From contig JAQGIE010000041.1 in the NCBI GenBank assembly GCA_028291365.1, positions 1-37,932 of the forward strand: a stretch of DNA of 37,932 bases, written 5' to 3'. The notes under the pieces are model-generated. The model had not been told where the DNA came from and ran no database searches. It saw only the letters and a program-made list of their open reading frames with translations. This stretch comes from Rhodospirillales bacterium. Lineage in GTDB: Bacteria; Pseudomonadota; Alphaproteobacteria; BOG-932; Roseiterribacteraceae. Below are positions 1 through 7,785 of this stretch, one piece after another (the first letter of the stretch is position 1; every line of letters starts with the position of its first letter). Both the position numbers and the translations under genes were made by a program.

Positions 1-239
1 TGCAGCACGGCGGCCGGACGCATCGTCGGCGCAGCTGCGGCCAAGGGGGCGGGGAGCGCGGGCAGCGACGCGGCGGGCGCGGTGAGGCTGGCGCGGGCGA
101 GCGGACGCGCCGGGCGCAGCGCATCGAGCGCCGAGAGGTCGACCGAGATTTCGGTCGGACCGCCGATCACGATCTGGGCTCCCGCGCCGGGCGCGAGGGC
201 AAGGAGGGCGATGGCAGGAAGAAAGGCCGAGCGGGCCAT
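1..239 (-). CDS. secreted protein, C-terminus cut by window edge
   Basis: The ATG lies at 239-237 and the frame stays open to base 1, giving 79 residues of an incomplete protein. Residues 1-21 form a clear signal peptide: a short basic start (MARS), a hydrophobic core and an AGA-Q type cleavage site. The mature start contains IVIGGPTEISVDLSALDAL and then becomes rich in Pro and Ala, as in linkers before an envelope domain. I infer an exported, periplasmic or outer-membrane protein. An OmpA-like protein with a proline-rich linker would fit, but no OmpA domain lies inside the window, so the family is unproven. It follows the inositol-phosphatase-family gene on the same strand with a 149-base spacer, in which I see no convincing terminator. 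Confidence 0.6.
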   Translation of the reverse strand, partial: MARSAFLPAIALLALAPGAGAQIVIGGPTEISVDLSALDALRPARPLARASLTAPAASLPALPAPLAAAAPTMRPAAVL

Positions 240-388
240 GCGTCGCTTCTGTCCGTAGAAGTGCGCTTCGAACCTATCCAATGCGTCGGCCCGCCACCAG
301 CGCGCGAGCGTGACGGACTGCGACCTATTTCGTCGCTGGCTCGTCGCTCGCTGTCTTCACGGGGCGCCGGGCCGCGCCGTACCGGCGC

Positions 389-1219
389 TTACGTATCCGG
401 GGCCGATGCGCTACGCGCAGTCGGCCGAGCCGGTCGAATCAATTTTCCGAGTTGGGTGTGCAGATGCTGGTTGGTGGCGAGGATCGAGTCGCCATAGACC
501 GGATTCTTGCCGCCGCCGACTTCGGTGACGAAGCCGCCGGCTTCGGTCACCAGCAGCAGGCCGGCCGCGGAATCCCACGGCGACAGATACCACTCCCAGA
601 ACCCGTCATACCGGCCCATCGCCACGTAGGCGAGGTCGAGTGCCGCCGAACCGAAGCGGCGCACCGCGGCGACTTCGGCCGAAACGCGTTCCAGCTCCTG
701 GCTGTAAGTCGGCGACGAGGGGCGGCCCTTGAACGGCATGCCCGTCGCGATCATCGCCGCGTCCATGTTGGACCGGCCCGACACGCGCATGCGCCGGTTG
801 TTCACGAAGGCGCCCTGGCCCTTCTCGGCCAGGAACATCTCGTCCTTCACCGGGTCATAGACGACCGCGGCGACGATCTCCTTGCCGTGCTCCAGCGCGA
901 TCGAGATCGACCAGTGCGGGACGCCGTGCAGGAAGTTGGTGGTGCCGTCGAGCGGATCGACGACCCAGCGCGTCTCCTTGTCCTTGCCGGTCGCCGCGCC
1001 CGACTCTTCCATCAGGAAGCCGTAGTCGGGCCGCGCCTTTTTCAGCTCGGTCTTGAGGACCTTCTCGGCCGCGACGTCGGCCGACGAGACGAAGTCGGCG
1101 GGACCTTTGCGGCTCACCTGCAGCTGCTCGACTTCGCCGAAGTCGCGCACCAGCGAGCGGGCGGCTTTCTGCGCCGCCGCCGTCATCACGTTCAAAATGG
1201 CCGATCGAGGCGCCGCCAT
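389..1219 (-). CDS. suhB: inositol monophosphatase family protein (SuhB-like)
   Basis: This 276-residue protein belongs to the Mg-dependent inositol monophosphatase family, which hydrolyses inositol-1-phosphate or related sugar phosphates. The metal-binding signatures are intact: EES at 71-73, WVVDPLDGTTN at 85-95 and WDSAAG at 215-220. I chose the ATG at 1219 because the family alignment begins there (MAAPRSAIL). The frame could be extended upstream, but that would run into efp. It starts 25 bases after the efp stop codon, so it is probably cotranscribed with efp. In E. coli SuhB also works in rRNA antitermination. Whether this copy has that role or acts in phosphosugar metabolism cannot be told from sequence. 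Confidence 0.9.
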   Translation of the reverse strand: MAAPRSAILNVMTAAAQKAARSLVRDFGEVEQLQVSRKGPADFVSSADVAAEKVLKTELKKARPDYGFLMEESGAATGKDKETRWVVDPLDGTTNFLHGVPHWSISIALEHGKEIVAAVVYDPVKDEMFLAEKGQGAFVNNRRMRVSGRSNMDAAMIATGMPFKGRPSSPTYSQELERVSAEVAAVRRFGSAALDLAYVAMGRYDGFWEWYLSPWDSAAGLLLVTEAGGFVTEVGGGKNPVYGDSILATNQHLHTQLGKLIRPARPTARSASAPDT

Positions 1220-1244
1220 GGAATTGCTTTCGCGTGCGCCGGCC

Positions 1245-1811
1245 TCAGCCGCGCACGCGCTCCACATAGGTCGAATCCGCGGTGCGCACCGTGATGCGTT
1301 CGCCGTTCCCGACGAAGGGCGGCACCATCACGCGCGCGCCGTTCTCGAGGATCGCGGGCTTGTAGCTCGACGACGCGGTCTGGCCTTTGACCACCGCGTC
1401 GGCCTGCACGATGCGCATCGTCACCGTGTCGGGCAGCGTGACTTCGAGCGGCTGGCCTTCAAAACTGCGGATCGAGCAGATCATGCCGTCCTGCAGGAAC
1501 TGGGCGGGCTCGCCGACCACGTCCTTGGGCACCGGCATCTGCTCGAACGTTTCCTGGTTCATGAAGGTGAGCGTGTCGCCCTCGGCGAACAGGAACGAAT
1601 ATTCGTGTTCCTCGAGCGTCGCGCGCTCGACCGTTTCCTGGGTGCGAAAACGCTCGTTGGTCTTGATGCCGGTGCGGATGTCGCGCATTTCGACCTGCAC
1701 CACCGAGGCACCTTTGCCGGGCTGAAAGATCTCGCTCTTCAGCACGACCCACAGCTTGCCATTGTGATCCAGCACGTTGCCCTTGCGGACCGTGATCGCG
1801 GAGACCTTCAT
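1245..1811 (-). CDS. efp: translation elongation factor P
   Basis: EF-P (188 residues, the usual length) binds between the ribosomal P and E sites and relieves stalling at polyproline stretches. The three beta-barrel domains are visible: an N-terminal KOW-like domain, a central domain with NERFRTQETVERA, and a C-terminal OB domain ending near ERVRG. The tip loop reads QPGKG with Lys33 at the modified position, matching E. coli Lys34, which is beta-lysylated. This agrees with the divergent epmA 111 bases away. A good Shine-Dalgarno sequence (AGGAAG) precedes the ATG at 1811. The inositol-phosphatase gene follows on the same strand. Confidence 0.97.
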   Translation of the reverse strand: MKVSAITVRKGNVLDHNGKLWVVLKSEIFQPGKGASVVQVEMRDIRTGIKTNERFRTQETVERATLEEHEYSFLFAEGDTLTFMNQETFEQMPVPKDVVGEPAQFLQDGMICSIRSFEGQPLEVTLPDTVTMRIVQADAVVKGQTASSSYKPAILENGARVMVPPFVGNGERITVRTADSTYVERVRG

Positions 1812-1877
1812 CGTACTTCCTGGCTGAAACTTGATCCCGGGCGAGAACCCGCAGGTCCTTGCCTCTTCGGGGCGCGG

Positions 1878-1905
1878 ACCCTACCAGCACGTCTGTCCCA
1901 AGCAA
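1878..1905 (-). promoter_or_regulatory. candidate efp promoter
   Basis: On the minus strand, TTGCTT (1905-1900) and TAGGGT (1883-1878) are separated by 16 bases and lie about 65 bases upstream of the efp ATG. They resemble housekeeping -35 and -10 boxes only moderately. The efp-epmA spacer must hold promoters for both genes. I could not find an equally good plus-strand candidate for epmA. Confidence 0.3.
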
Positions 1906-1922
1906 AGCCTCGGAGAGTCAGC

Positions 1923-2966
1923 GTGGAAGTGCCGCAAAGCGTCCCCCAGGGCGCCCCCTGGTGGCGCCCGGATCGCTTCGCCCGGTGCCGTCCTTTTCTG
2001 GTTGAACGCGCCCGTCTGACGGCTGAACTCAGGGCCGTTTTCGCGGCGCGTGGATTCACCGAGGTCGAGACGCCGGCCCTCCAGATCGCGCCCGGCCTCG
2101 AGCCGCATCTGGCCGGCTTTTCGACCGAACTGCTCGGCCCGGACCGGCAGCGGGCGCGGACTTTGTGGCTCCATACCAGCCCCGAATTCGCAATGAAGAA
2201 GCTGCTGGCCGCCGGCATGGACCGGATCTGGCAGCTCGCACGCTGCTTCCGGAACGGCGAGCGCTCCGACCTGCACCATCCCGAATTCGCGATGCTGGAA
2301 TGGTATCGCGCCGGCGCGGACTGGCGGGCCGTGGTCGACGACGCCCAGGCGTTGCTGCGCGCCCTGGCACCCGCCGGGCTGCGGCGGCACGACGCGACAG
2401 TCGATCCCGGCCTGCCCTGGCGCTTCGTCACGTTCGAGCAGGCTTTTCGCGACGTCGGCATCGCCGATGTGCTGGCGATCGACGGCGATCTGGCCGCGCT
2501 GGCGACGGCGGCGCGCGCCATCGGCGTGCGGGTCGCCGACGGCGATCGGTTCGACGACCTGGCGTTGCGCATCCTCGGCGAACGGATCGAACCCACGCTG
2601 GGCTTCGATCGCGTCACCGTGCTGCACGACTATCCGGTGTCCATGGCTGCGCTCGCGCGCCAGTCGCCGGCCGATCCGCGCGTCGCCGAACGGTTCGAGA
2701 TCTATGTCGCGGGCGTCGAACTGGCCAACGGCTTCGGCGAACTCACCGATGCGAAGGAACAGCGTGCGCGTGCCGAAGCCGATCTGGCGCTCAAGAACGA
2801 GCTGTACGGCGAGACCTGGCCGTTGGACGAAGATTTCATCGCTGCGCTCGAACATGGCCTGCCTGAAAGCGCCGGCATCGCGCTCGGGTTCGACCGGCTG
2901 GTGATGCTGGCGACGGGCGCGCCCCGCATCGACGACGTGCTATGGGCGCCGGTGGTAGGCGTTTAA
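1923..2966 (+). CDS. epmA: EF-P--(R)-beta-lysine ligase EpmA (GenX/PoxA)
   Basis: This 347-residue class II lysyl-tRNA-synthetase paralog lacks the anticodon-binding domain. It activates beta-lysine and attaches it to the EF-P tip lysine. Characteristic pieces are RGFTEVETPALQ near the N-terminus, motif 2 in CFRNGERSDLHHPEFAMLEW, ELANGFGELTDAKEQ, and motif 3 in GIALGFDRLVML near the C-terminus. I chose GTG at 1923 because GGAGAG (1912-1917) sits five bases upstream. The longer open frame to the left merely runs antisense over efp. The gene is divergent from its substrate gene efp. EpmB, the aminomutase that supplies beta-lysine, is not in the window. The stop codon overlaps that of the convergent HTH gene. 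Confidence 0.95.
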   Translation: MEVPQSVPQGAPWWRPDRFARCRPFLVERARLTAELRAVFAARGFTEVETPALQIAPGLEPHLAGFSTELLGPDRQRARTLWLHTSPEFAMKKLLAAGMDRIWQLARCFRNGERSDLHHPEFAMLEWYRAGADWRAVVDDAQALLRALAPAGLRRHDATVDPGLPWRFVTFEQAFRDVGIADVLAIDGDLAALATAARAIGVRVADGDRFDDLALRILGERIEPTLGFDRVTVLHDYPVSMAALARQSPADPRVAERFEIYVAGVELANGFGELTDAKEQRARAEADLALKNELYGETWPLDEDFIAALEHGLPESAGIALGFDRLVMLATGAPRIDDVLWAPVVGV

Positions 2967-3199
2967 CCCGCGCGGCGCTGCGGTTCGGCAGCTTCGTCGG
3001 GCTCATATTCGAGCAGGTCGCCGGGCTGGCAGTTCAGGTGCTTGCAGATCGCTTCCAAGGTCGCGAAGCGTACGCCTTTCACCTTGCCCGATTTCAGCAG
3101 CGACAGATTGGCTTCGGTGATGCCGATGGCGCGCGCGAGCTCGTTCGAACGGATTTTGCGCTTGGCCAGCATGACGTCGAGACGGACGGTGATCGCCAT
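2963..3199 (-). CDS. YozG-like Cro/CI-family HTH regulator
   Basis: This 78-residue protein is essentially one Xre/Cro-type helix-turn-helix domain: ITVRLDVMLAKRKI, then the helices around NELARAIGITEANLSLLKSG, then LEAICKHLNCQPGDLLEY. This is the YozG-like subgroup that is commonly encoded next to DUF2975 membrane proteins, as here. I chose ATG 3199 because it overlaps the DUF2975 stop codon by one base (TGATG), which implies translational coupling. The longer frame upstream is only a shadow of DUF2975. It probably autoregulates its own small operon (inference). Its TAA and the epmA TAA share the four bases TTAA at 2963-2966. Confidence 0.88.
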   Translation of the reverse strand: MAITVRLDVMLAKRKIRSNELARAIGITEANLSLLKSGKVKGVRFATLEAICKHLNCQPGDLLEYEPDEAAEPQRRAG

Positions 3200-3738
3200 C
3201 AGACGAACTGCGCCCGTTCTTCTTCGGCTTCGCGCGCCAGGTCCATGACGTGCGCGATGGCGTAGACCGTGCCACCGGCGATCAGTGGCAACAGCATGTC
3301 GCTCGAAAGTTCGATGCGGATGTTGCGCCAGCTCGTGCCCCAACTGCCGAAGATCGATAGCAACGGCGTGCTGAGAAAGCCGAAGGCCGCAGACCAAAGC
3401 AGCCAGAGTCCAGCGCGGCGGAGCAGCATGACGTTCCGCGGGGCGAAGACCACACCTTGTGCGTAGAGCAAGAACAGCGCGCGCAATTTCAGAAAGGCGA
3501 CGAGGGTCGGAACGGACATCAGCAGCAGAAACAGAACGAAGATCACGCGTTGCGACATCGATATCGGTGCAGTGACGTGATCCCAGCCAATCCTGGCGCG
3601 GAAGTTCGGCGTATCGAGTGCGAAGACCGAGAACGCACTGAACAATGGAATCGTGATCACCAGGACGCTGAACAGATCGGCAAGCCGCCGGCTGGTACGT
3701 TCGAGGCGACTCAGCGCGTTCGAAGGATCGGCGGTCAT
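3199..3738 (-). CDS. DUF2975 family integral membrane protein
   Basis: This 179-residue protein has four hydrophobic segments, at roughly residues 21-41, 65-95, 108-128 and 148-168. The family hallmark between segments two and three is seen as YAQGVVFAPRNVMLLRRAG. The function of DUF2975 is unknown. The family is recurrently paired with a YozG-like HTH gene, and here the pair overlaps by one base. The ATG at 3738 is preferred over GTG at 3741 because a GAGG ribosome-binding site then has normal spacing. That site lies inside the last codons of the preceding secreted-protein gene, suggesting a three-gene coupled unit. The C-terminus is acidic and cytoplasmic by prediction (REAEEERAQF). Confidence 0.85.
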   Translation of the reverse strand: MTADPSNALSRLERTSRRLADLFSVLVITIPLFSAFSVFALDTPNFRARIGWDHVTAPISMSQRVIFVLFLLLMSVPTLVAFLKLRALFLLYAQGVVFAPRNVMLLRRAGLWLLWSAAFGFLSTPLLSIFGSWGTSWRNIRIELSSDMLLPLIAGGTVYAIAHVMDLAREAEEERAQFV

Positions 3739-3742
3739 CACA

Positions 3743-4027
3743 TCACCTCGTCCGAAAATACTCGCGCAACGGGCTGTCGCGCTGCCCCGCAGGCCGGGCC
3801 ATCTCGGCGCGCAGTCGGCCCACCTCGGTCTGGGCCGGCGGATCGGGATCGAATTTCTGCTTCAGCCGCTCGTAATCGGCGCGGTGGCGCGCGTCGATTT
3901 CCTCCTCGGTCGACCACAGGCGGCGCGGCGCCGTCACGGTCAGTTCTTGGTCGGCTTTGGTCGGCGGCGGCGCGGCCTGCGCGGTGCCGGCGAGCAGCAG
4001 GTAGAAGAACAACAGGGCGCGTTGCAC
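3743..4027 (-). CDS. small secreted protein of unknown function
   Basis: This 94-residue protein has a classical signal peptide at residues 1-18 (hydrophobic FFYLLLAG, cleavage near AQA-A). A short charged mature part follows with TVTAPRRLWSTEEEIDAR and a helical, Glu/Arg-rich tail. I do not recognise the family. It starts with GTG at 4027. A TAG codon lies two codons upstream in frame, so no longer start is possible. GGATAGG provides a weak ribosome-binding site. The stop codon is one base from the first possible DUF2975 start, so the two are almost certainly cotranscribed. A periplasmic partner of the DUF2975 protein is possible but is only an inference from position. Confidence 0.65.
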   Translation of the reverse strand: MQRALLFFYLLLAGTAQAAPPPTKADQELTVTAPRRLWSTEEEIDARHRADYERLKQKFDPDPPAQTEVGRLRAEMARPAGQRDSPLREYFRTR

Positions 4028-4052
4028 GCCCTATCCGTCGCCGGGAAGTTTC

Positions 4053-4069
4053 TTTCTGTCAAACAGAAA
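4053..4069 (-). repeat. short perfect palindrome after thiE
   Basis: TTTCTGT (4053-4059) and ACAGAAA (4063-4069) are perfect inverted repeats around a 3-base spacer. They start right after the thiE stop codon and lie 26 bases before the small secreted-protein start. The stem is AT-rich for this genome and has no adjacent T run, so an operator for a dimeric regulator such as the nearby HTH protein is as likely as a weak terminator. Confidence 0.4.
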
Positions 4070-4702
4070 TTATTTGCCCGTCAGCTTGGTGAAGCGGCGG
4101 ACCGCATCCGCCGGGCCCTCGGGCCAGTTCCAGACACCGCCTGCAACGGCGAGGAAATCGGCGCCCGCTTCGATCAGGGGCTGGGCATTGTCGGGCGTGA
4201 TGCCGCCGATCGCGACGCAAGGCGTCTGCATCATCTCGGCCCACCAGCGAACGACGTCGATGTCGGCCGGTGTCGTGTTCTCTTTGGTGCGCGTCGGGAA
4301 GAAAGCGCCGAACGCGACATAATCCGCGCCGGCTTCGGCCGCTTCCATCGCCAGGTGCCGGCTGTCCTTGCAGGTGACGCCGACGATCGCTTCGCGGCCG
4401 ACGATGCGGCGCGCTTCTTCGTACGGCCCGTCTTCGGCGCCGACATGCACGCCGTCGCAACCGAGCGCACGCGCCAGGTCGGGACGGTCGTTCAGGATCA
4501 CCGCCACGCCGTAGGCCTGCGCGATGGGCTGCAGCGTTTCGACGGCGCGGCGAATCTCGTCGTCGCTCGCCGGCTTCAACCGGATCTGCAACGACGCCAC
4601 CGGCCCGGCATCGAGCGCGGTCCTGAGCACAGACGCGAACGCCGCCGGCTCGAAAGCCGGCGGCGTCACGAGATAGAGCTGGCAGGCGGGTGCGCCGCTC
4701 AC
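4070..4702 (-). CDS. thiE: thiamine-phosphate synthase
   Basis: ThiE (210 residues) joins the HMP pyrimidine diphosphate and thiazole phosphate moieties to give thiamine monophosphate. It is a TIM barrel. Visible motifs are QIRLK near residue 40, [18 protein letters not shown] (substrate and Mg binding), GVTCKDS, the phosphate loop segment [16 protein letters not shown] and IGGITPDNA. The start is GTG at 4702, which overlaps the aldolase stop codon by four bases (GTGA), so translation is coupled to fba. No thiC, thiD, thiG or TPP riboswitch is nearby. A thiE directly behind class I aldolase is an arrangement seen in other Alphaproteobacteria. Confidence 0.93.
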   Translation of the reverse strand: MSGAPACQLYLVTPPAFEPAAFASVLRTALDAGPVASLQIRLKPASDDEIRRAVETLQPIAQAYGVAVILNDRPDLARALGCDGVHVGAEDGPYEEARRIVGREAIVGVTCKDSRHLAMEAAEAGADYVAFGAFFPTRTKENTTPADIDVVRWWAEMMQTPCVAIGGITPDNAQPLIEAGADFLAVAGGVWNWPEGPADAVRRFTKLTGK

Positions 4703-5631
4703 TTGGCCGACTTGTAGATCTCGATGATCTGGTCGAGCAGCTTCAGCGCTTCGTCGCGCGGACGCTGGAAGGCGTTGCGGCCCATGATCGAACCGGTCGC
4801 ACCGCCGGCCGCGATCTCTTTGATCTCGCCCAGCAGCGCATTGACGTCGCCCTTGGTCTCGCCGCCCGAGAAGACGACCAGGCGGCGACCGTTGAAGCAG
4901 CTCTTCACCACGTCGGCGATACGTTCGGTCAGCGTGCCGGTCGCGATCTTGCCGGCTTCATAGGCCTTCTTCGCGGCGTCGAGTTCGAATCCGGCGGTCG
5001 GCGGCTTCACTTTGATGATGTGGGCGCCGAGCAGCGCCGCCATGTGCGCCGCATAGGCGATCACGTCGGCGGCGGTTTCGCCCTGCTTCGACAGGGTACC
5101 GCCGCGGGCATAGCTCCACATCACGACCGCGAGGCCGACGGCCTTCGCTTCTTCCGACAGTTCGCGGATCTCTTCCATCTGCGCGAAGGCGGCGTCCGAG
5201 CCCGGATAGATGGTGAAGCCGATGGCCGAGCAGCCGAGGCGCAGCGCGTCGGACACCGACGCGGTGACCGCCTGGTCGGCATCCTCTTTCAGGCGCGACA
5301 GGCTGTTCGAACTGTTCATCTTGAGGATGGTCGGGATCTGGCCCGCGAAGGTCGCGGCGCCCGCCTCGATCATGCCGAGCGGTGCGGCAAAGGCGTTCAG
5401 CCCGGCGTCGATCGCGAGCTGGAAGTGATAGTGCGGGTCATAGGCGGCCGGATTGACCGAGAAGCTGCGCGCCGGACCGTGCTCGAACCCCTGGTCGACG
5501 GGGAGGATCACCATCTTGCCGGTGCCGGCCAGTTTGCCGGTCATCAGCATGCGGGCCAGATTGCCCTTGGTGCCGGGATTGTCGCTCTCGTACCAGGAGA
5601 GGATCTCGCGGACGCGCGGCGTGATCTGCAT
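4699..5631 (-). CDS. class I fructose-bisphosphate aldolase (DhnA/FbaB type)
   Basis: This 310-residue enzyme cleaves or forms fructose-1,6-bisphosphate through a Schiff-base lysine. It belongs to the archaeal-type/DhnA class I family, not the zinc class II family. Motifs are [12 protein letters not shown] (residues 42-53), GFTIYPGSD, the Schiff-base strand IIKVKPP (candidate Lys207 or Lys209), [11 protein letters not shown] and the phosphate-binding [12 protein letters not shown]. The ATG at 5631 matches the family start; the longer upstream frame is non-coding shadow. It sits with gap and tkt in one minus-strand block of central carbon genes, behind an unrecognised 117-residue gene and coupled to thiE. 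Confidence 0.94.
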   Translation of the reverse strand: MQITPRVREILSWYESDNPGTKGNLARMLMTGKLAGTGKMVILPVDQGFEHGPARSFSVNPAAYDPHYHFQLAIDAGLNAFAAPLGMIEAGAATFAGQIPTILKMNSSNSLSRLKEDADQAVTASVSDALRLGCSAIGFTIYPGSDAAFAQMEEIRELSEEAKAVGLAVVMWSYARGGTLSKQGETAADVIAYAAHMAALLGAHIIKVKPPTAGFELDAAKKAYEAGKIATGTLTERIADVVKSCFNGRRLVVFSGGETKGDVNALLGEIKEIAAGGATGSIMGRNAFQRPRDEALKLLDQIIEIYKSAK

Positions 5632-5698
5632 CGGGCAGTCTCGTTTTTTCTCGTGTTGCGGGGACGGCGAGGGGAATAGCCGAAGCGTCGGGAACGCG

Positions 5699-6052
5699 CT
5701 ACCCGCCTCGACGAGGGGTTGGGCCGGAAACGCCCGGTTCGGGTGGAAGTTCGGCCAGATCGGCGCCCAGTGCGGTGAGCTTGGCCGCGATCGCGGCGGA
5801 TCCATTGAAGGCGAGGCGCCGGATTCCGGCCCGCAGCGCCGCGGTCGCATCGCCGGCCCGATCGCCGCAGGCCAGCGCCGGGATCGCGGTCGCACCCGGG
5901 ACCGCATCGCGCGCCGCCGCCAGCACCGCCAGCAGCCACAGCCCGCCCTCCTCGTCGCTCGCCGCCCACGGCACCGCGACGGCGCCCGCCGCTTGCGCTT
6001 CGGTCAGCAAGGCCACGGCTTCGGCCAGGCTTCGAATTCGTTTCTCGCGCAC
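5699..6052 (-). CDS. conserved-looking protein of unknown function upstream of aldolase
   Basis: The 117-residue product starts at GTG 6052 with a good ribosome-binding site (AAGGGAG, about eight bases upstream). It lies 16 bases after the antiporter stop codon and 67 bases before fba. There is no signal peptide or clear membrane anchor. The sequence alternates hydrophobic strands and Ala-rich helices: LAEAVALLTEAQAAG, LWLLAVLAAARDAVPG, then ALACGDRAGDATAALRAG and RRLAFNG. The CGD...ALRAG segment resembles a beta-alpha unit with a phosphate-type loop. I recall similar short proteins beside class I aldolase genes in related bacteria, but I cannot name a family. The function is unknown. Confidence 0.6.
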   Translation of the reverse strand: MREKRIRSLAEAVALLTEAQAAGAVAVPWAASDEEGGLWLLAVLAAARDAVPGATAIPALACGDRAGDATAALRAGIRRLAFNGSAAIAAKLTALGADLAELPPEPGVSGPTPRRGG

Positions 6053-6068
6053 CCGGCCGCTCCCTTCG

Positions 6069-7697
6069 CTACGTCGCCGGCCGGGCGGTATCGAGCCAGG
6101 TGACCGCCGCGTCGCCGTGGGCACGTTTGATCGACAGTTCGATCAGGTCGAGATCGCGCGTCAGCTCGATCTCGGCATCGTCGCCGATCAACCCGTTCTT
6201 GCGCAGGCGGATGATCGCGTCGCGTTCGGCCGCGATCGCGGCCAGGCGGATGGCGGCGCGCAGATCGTCGTCGGTGACGCCTTCGCGCGCCTCGCTGATC
6301 GCGGCCAGGCGGGCGACATATTCAGCACGCACCTGGTCGAGCGCGTTGTGGGGCAGGCCCGGCGTCTCGGCCAGCTGATCGATCGCCGCGATCGCCGCCT
6401 TCGCCGCTTCGGACCGTGCCAGCGTGAATTCGCGCTCGGCGCTGTCGCCATCGGAAACGCCGAGCAGGCGGATCAGCGGCCCCAACGTCAGGCCCTGAAA
6501 CACCAGCGTTCCGAACACGGCCGCGAACGCCAGCCCCAACAACAGGTCGCGATAGGGAAACGGATCGCCGTTTGCGGTGGTGAGCGGCAACGCCAGCGCG
6601 GTGACGATCGATACCAGGCCGCGCATGCCGGCCCAGGAAATCACCGCGCCGCCCTGCCAGGTCGGCAGCATGAAATGGGCCGGCGCGTCCGAGCCGTGCA
6701 GCGCGTTCTTCACGCGGACGACGGAATTGTAGAACATCACCCACAGAATGCGGACGACGATCATCGTCGCGACCATGGCGAAGCCCAGCAGCAGCAGGCG
6801 CGACAGCGGCCAGCTTTTGTCGAGGCCCGACAGGATCGGGCGCAACTGCAACCCGATCAGCACGAAACCCAGCACGTTGAGCAGATAGACGACCGCATCC
6901 CAGATCGGGAAACCGGCGAGGCGCGTTTCGGGCTTTGAAATCGTCTGGGCGCGCCAGAAGAAAGTGACGCCCATCGCCACCACGGTCAGCACGCCCGACA
7001 AGGCGAGATGGTCGGCGATCAGGTACACGGCGGCGACGGCGACGAAGCCGATCAGGATGATGGTGATGGCGTCGTCGAGCCGCCGCGTCAGCGCCAGCTG
7101 CGCGTAGCCGCACGCGATGCCCAGGGCGATGCTGCCGACCGCGATCAGGACGAAATTCACCGAGGCTTGGCCCAGCGAGAAGCTGCCGGTGACCGCGGCG
7201 ACGACCGCGAATTTGTAGAGGATCAGCGCCGTCGCGTCGTTGAGCAGGCTTTCCGCTTCGATGATCGTGGTGATGCGCCGCGGAATGTGCAGCCGCTGCA
7301 GCACCGCGCTCGCGGCGGCGGCGTCGGGCGGCGCCACGATCGCGCCCAGCGCGATCGCGATCGCCCACGGCATGTCGGGAACCAGAAAATGCACGACCGC
7401 GGCGACCGCAAAGGTGGTGATCAGGATCAGCCCGACCGACAGCAGCAGGATCGGACGCCAATTGTCGCGCAGGTCGCGCCACGAGGCGGAATAGGCGCTG
7501 TCGAACAGGATCGGCGGCAGGAACAGCGCCAGCGCCAGTTGCGGGTCGATGACGATGGTCGGCGCGTTGGGAATGAAGCCCAGCACCAGCCCGCCGATGA
7601 CCAGCAGTGACGGATAGGGCACCGCCAGCCGCCGCGCCACCACCGACAGGAGCAGCGCGAAGGCGAGCAGACCGACAGTGAGTTCGAACAACAGCAT
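6069..7697 (-). CDS. CPA1-family Na+/H+ antiporter
   Basis: This 542-residue protein has about 12 hydrophobic segments in residues 1-410, followed by a cytoplasmic helical tail of about 130 residues. It exchanges Na+ (or K+) for H+ across the inner membrane. The core ion-binding region shows IVAPPDAAAASAVLQRL and the family hallmark EAESLLNDATALILYKF, with the Asn-Asp pair. GMRGLVSIVTALALP near residue 360 is also typical. The ATG at 7697 begins directly with a transmembrane helix; the upstream extension overlaps the gap terminator and is rejected. It lies in the same direction as the small gene and fba. The exported ion cannot be told from sequence. Confidence 0.9.
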   Translation of the reverse strand: MLLFELTVGLLAFALLLSVVARRLAVPYPSLLVIGGLVLGFIPNAPTIVIDPQLALALFLPPILFDSAYSASWRDLRDNWRPILLLSVGLILITTFAVAAVVHFLVPDMPWAIAIALGAIVAPPDAAAASAVLQRLHIPRRITTIIEAESLLNDATALILYKFAVVAAVTGSFSLGQASVNFVLIAVGSIALGIACGYAQLALTRRLDDAITIILIGFVAVAAVYLIADHLALSGVLTVVAMGVTFFWRAQTISKPETRLAGFPIWDAVVYLLNVLGFVLIGLQLRPILSGLDKSWPLSRLLLLGFAMVATMIVVRILWVMFYNSVVRVKNALHGSDAPAHFMLPTWQGGAVISWAGMRGLVSIVTALALPLTTANGDPFPYRDLLLGLAFAAVFGTLVFQGLTLGPLIRLLGVSDGDSAEREFTLARSEAAKAAIAAIDQLAETPGLPHNALDQVRAEYVARLAAISEAREGVTDDDLRAAIRLAAIAAERDAIIRLRKNGLIGDDAEIELTRDLDLIELSIKRAHGDAAVTWLDTARPAT

Positions 7698-7733
7698 TGC
7701 TGCAGGGTACCGCGCGACCGGCGGCGCGGCAGC

Positions 7734-7764
7734 AAAAAAGGCGCGACCTCGCGGTCGCGCCTTT
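7734..7764 (-). terminator. rho-independent terminator of gap
   Basis: A perfect 12-base stem (7737-7748 with 7753-7764, sequence AAAGGCGCGACC and its complement) encloses a 4-base loop. Read on the minus strand it is followed by six T residues (7739-7734). It lies 22 bases after the gap stop codon and insulates the antiporter gene. The complementary orientation has fewer T residues, so it acts mainly on the minus strand. Confidence 0.92.
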
Positions 7765-7785
7765 CTGGTCGGCGATCGGTGTCGC

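Noticed and set aside
1053-1922. N-terminal extension of epmA reaching back to 1053
   Set aside because: It runs antisense across efp. The GTG at 1923 has a well-placed GGAGAG and matches the family length.
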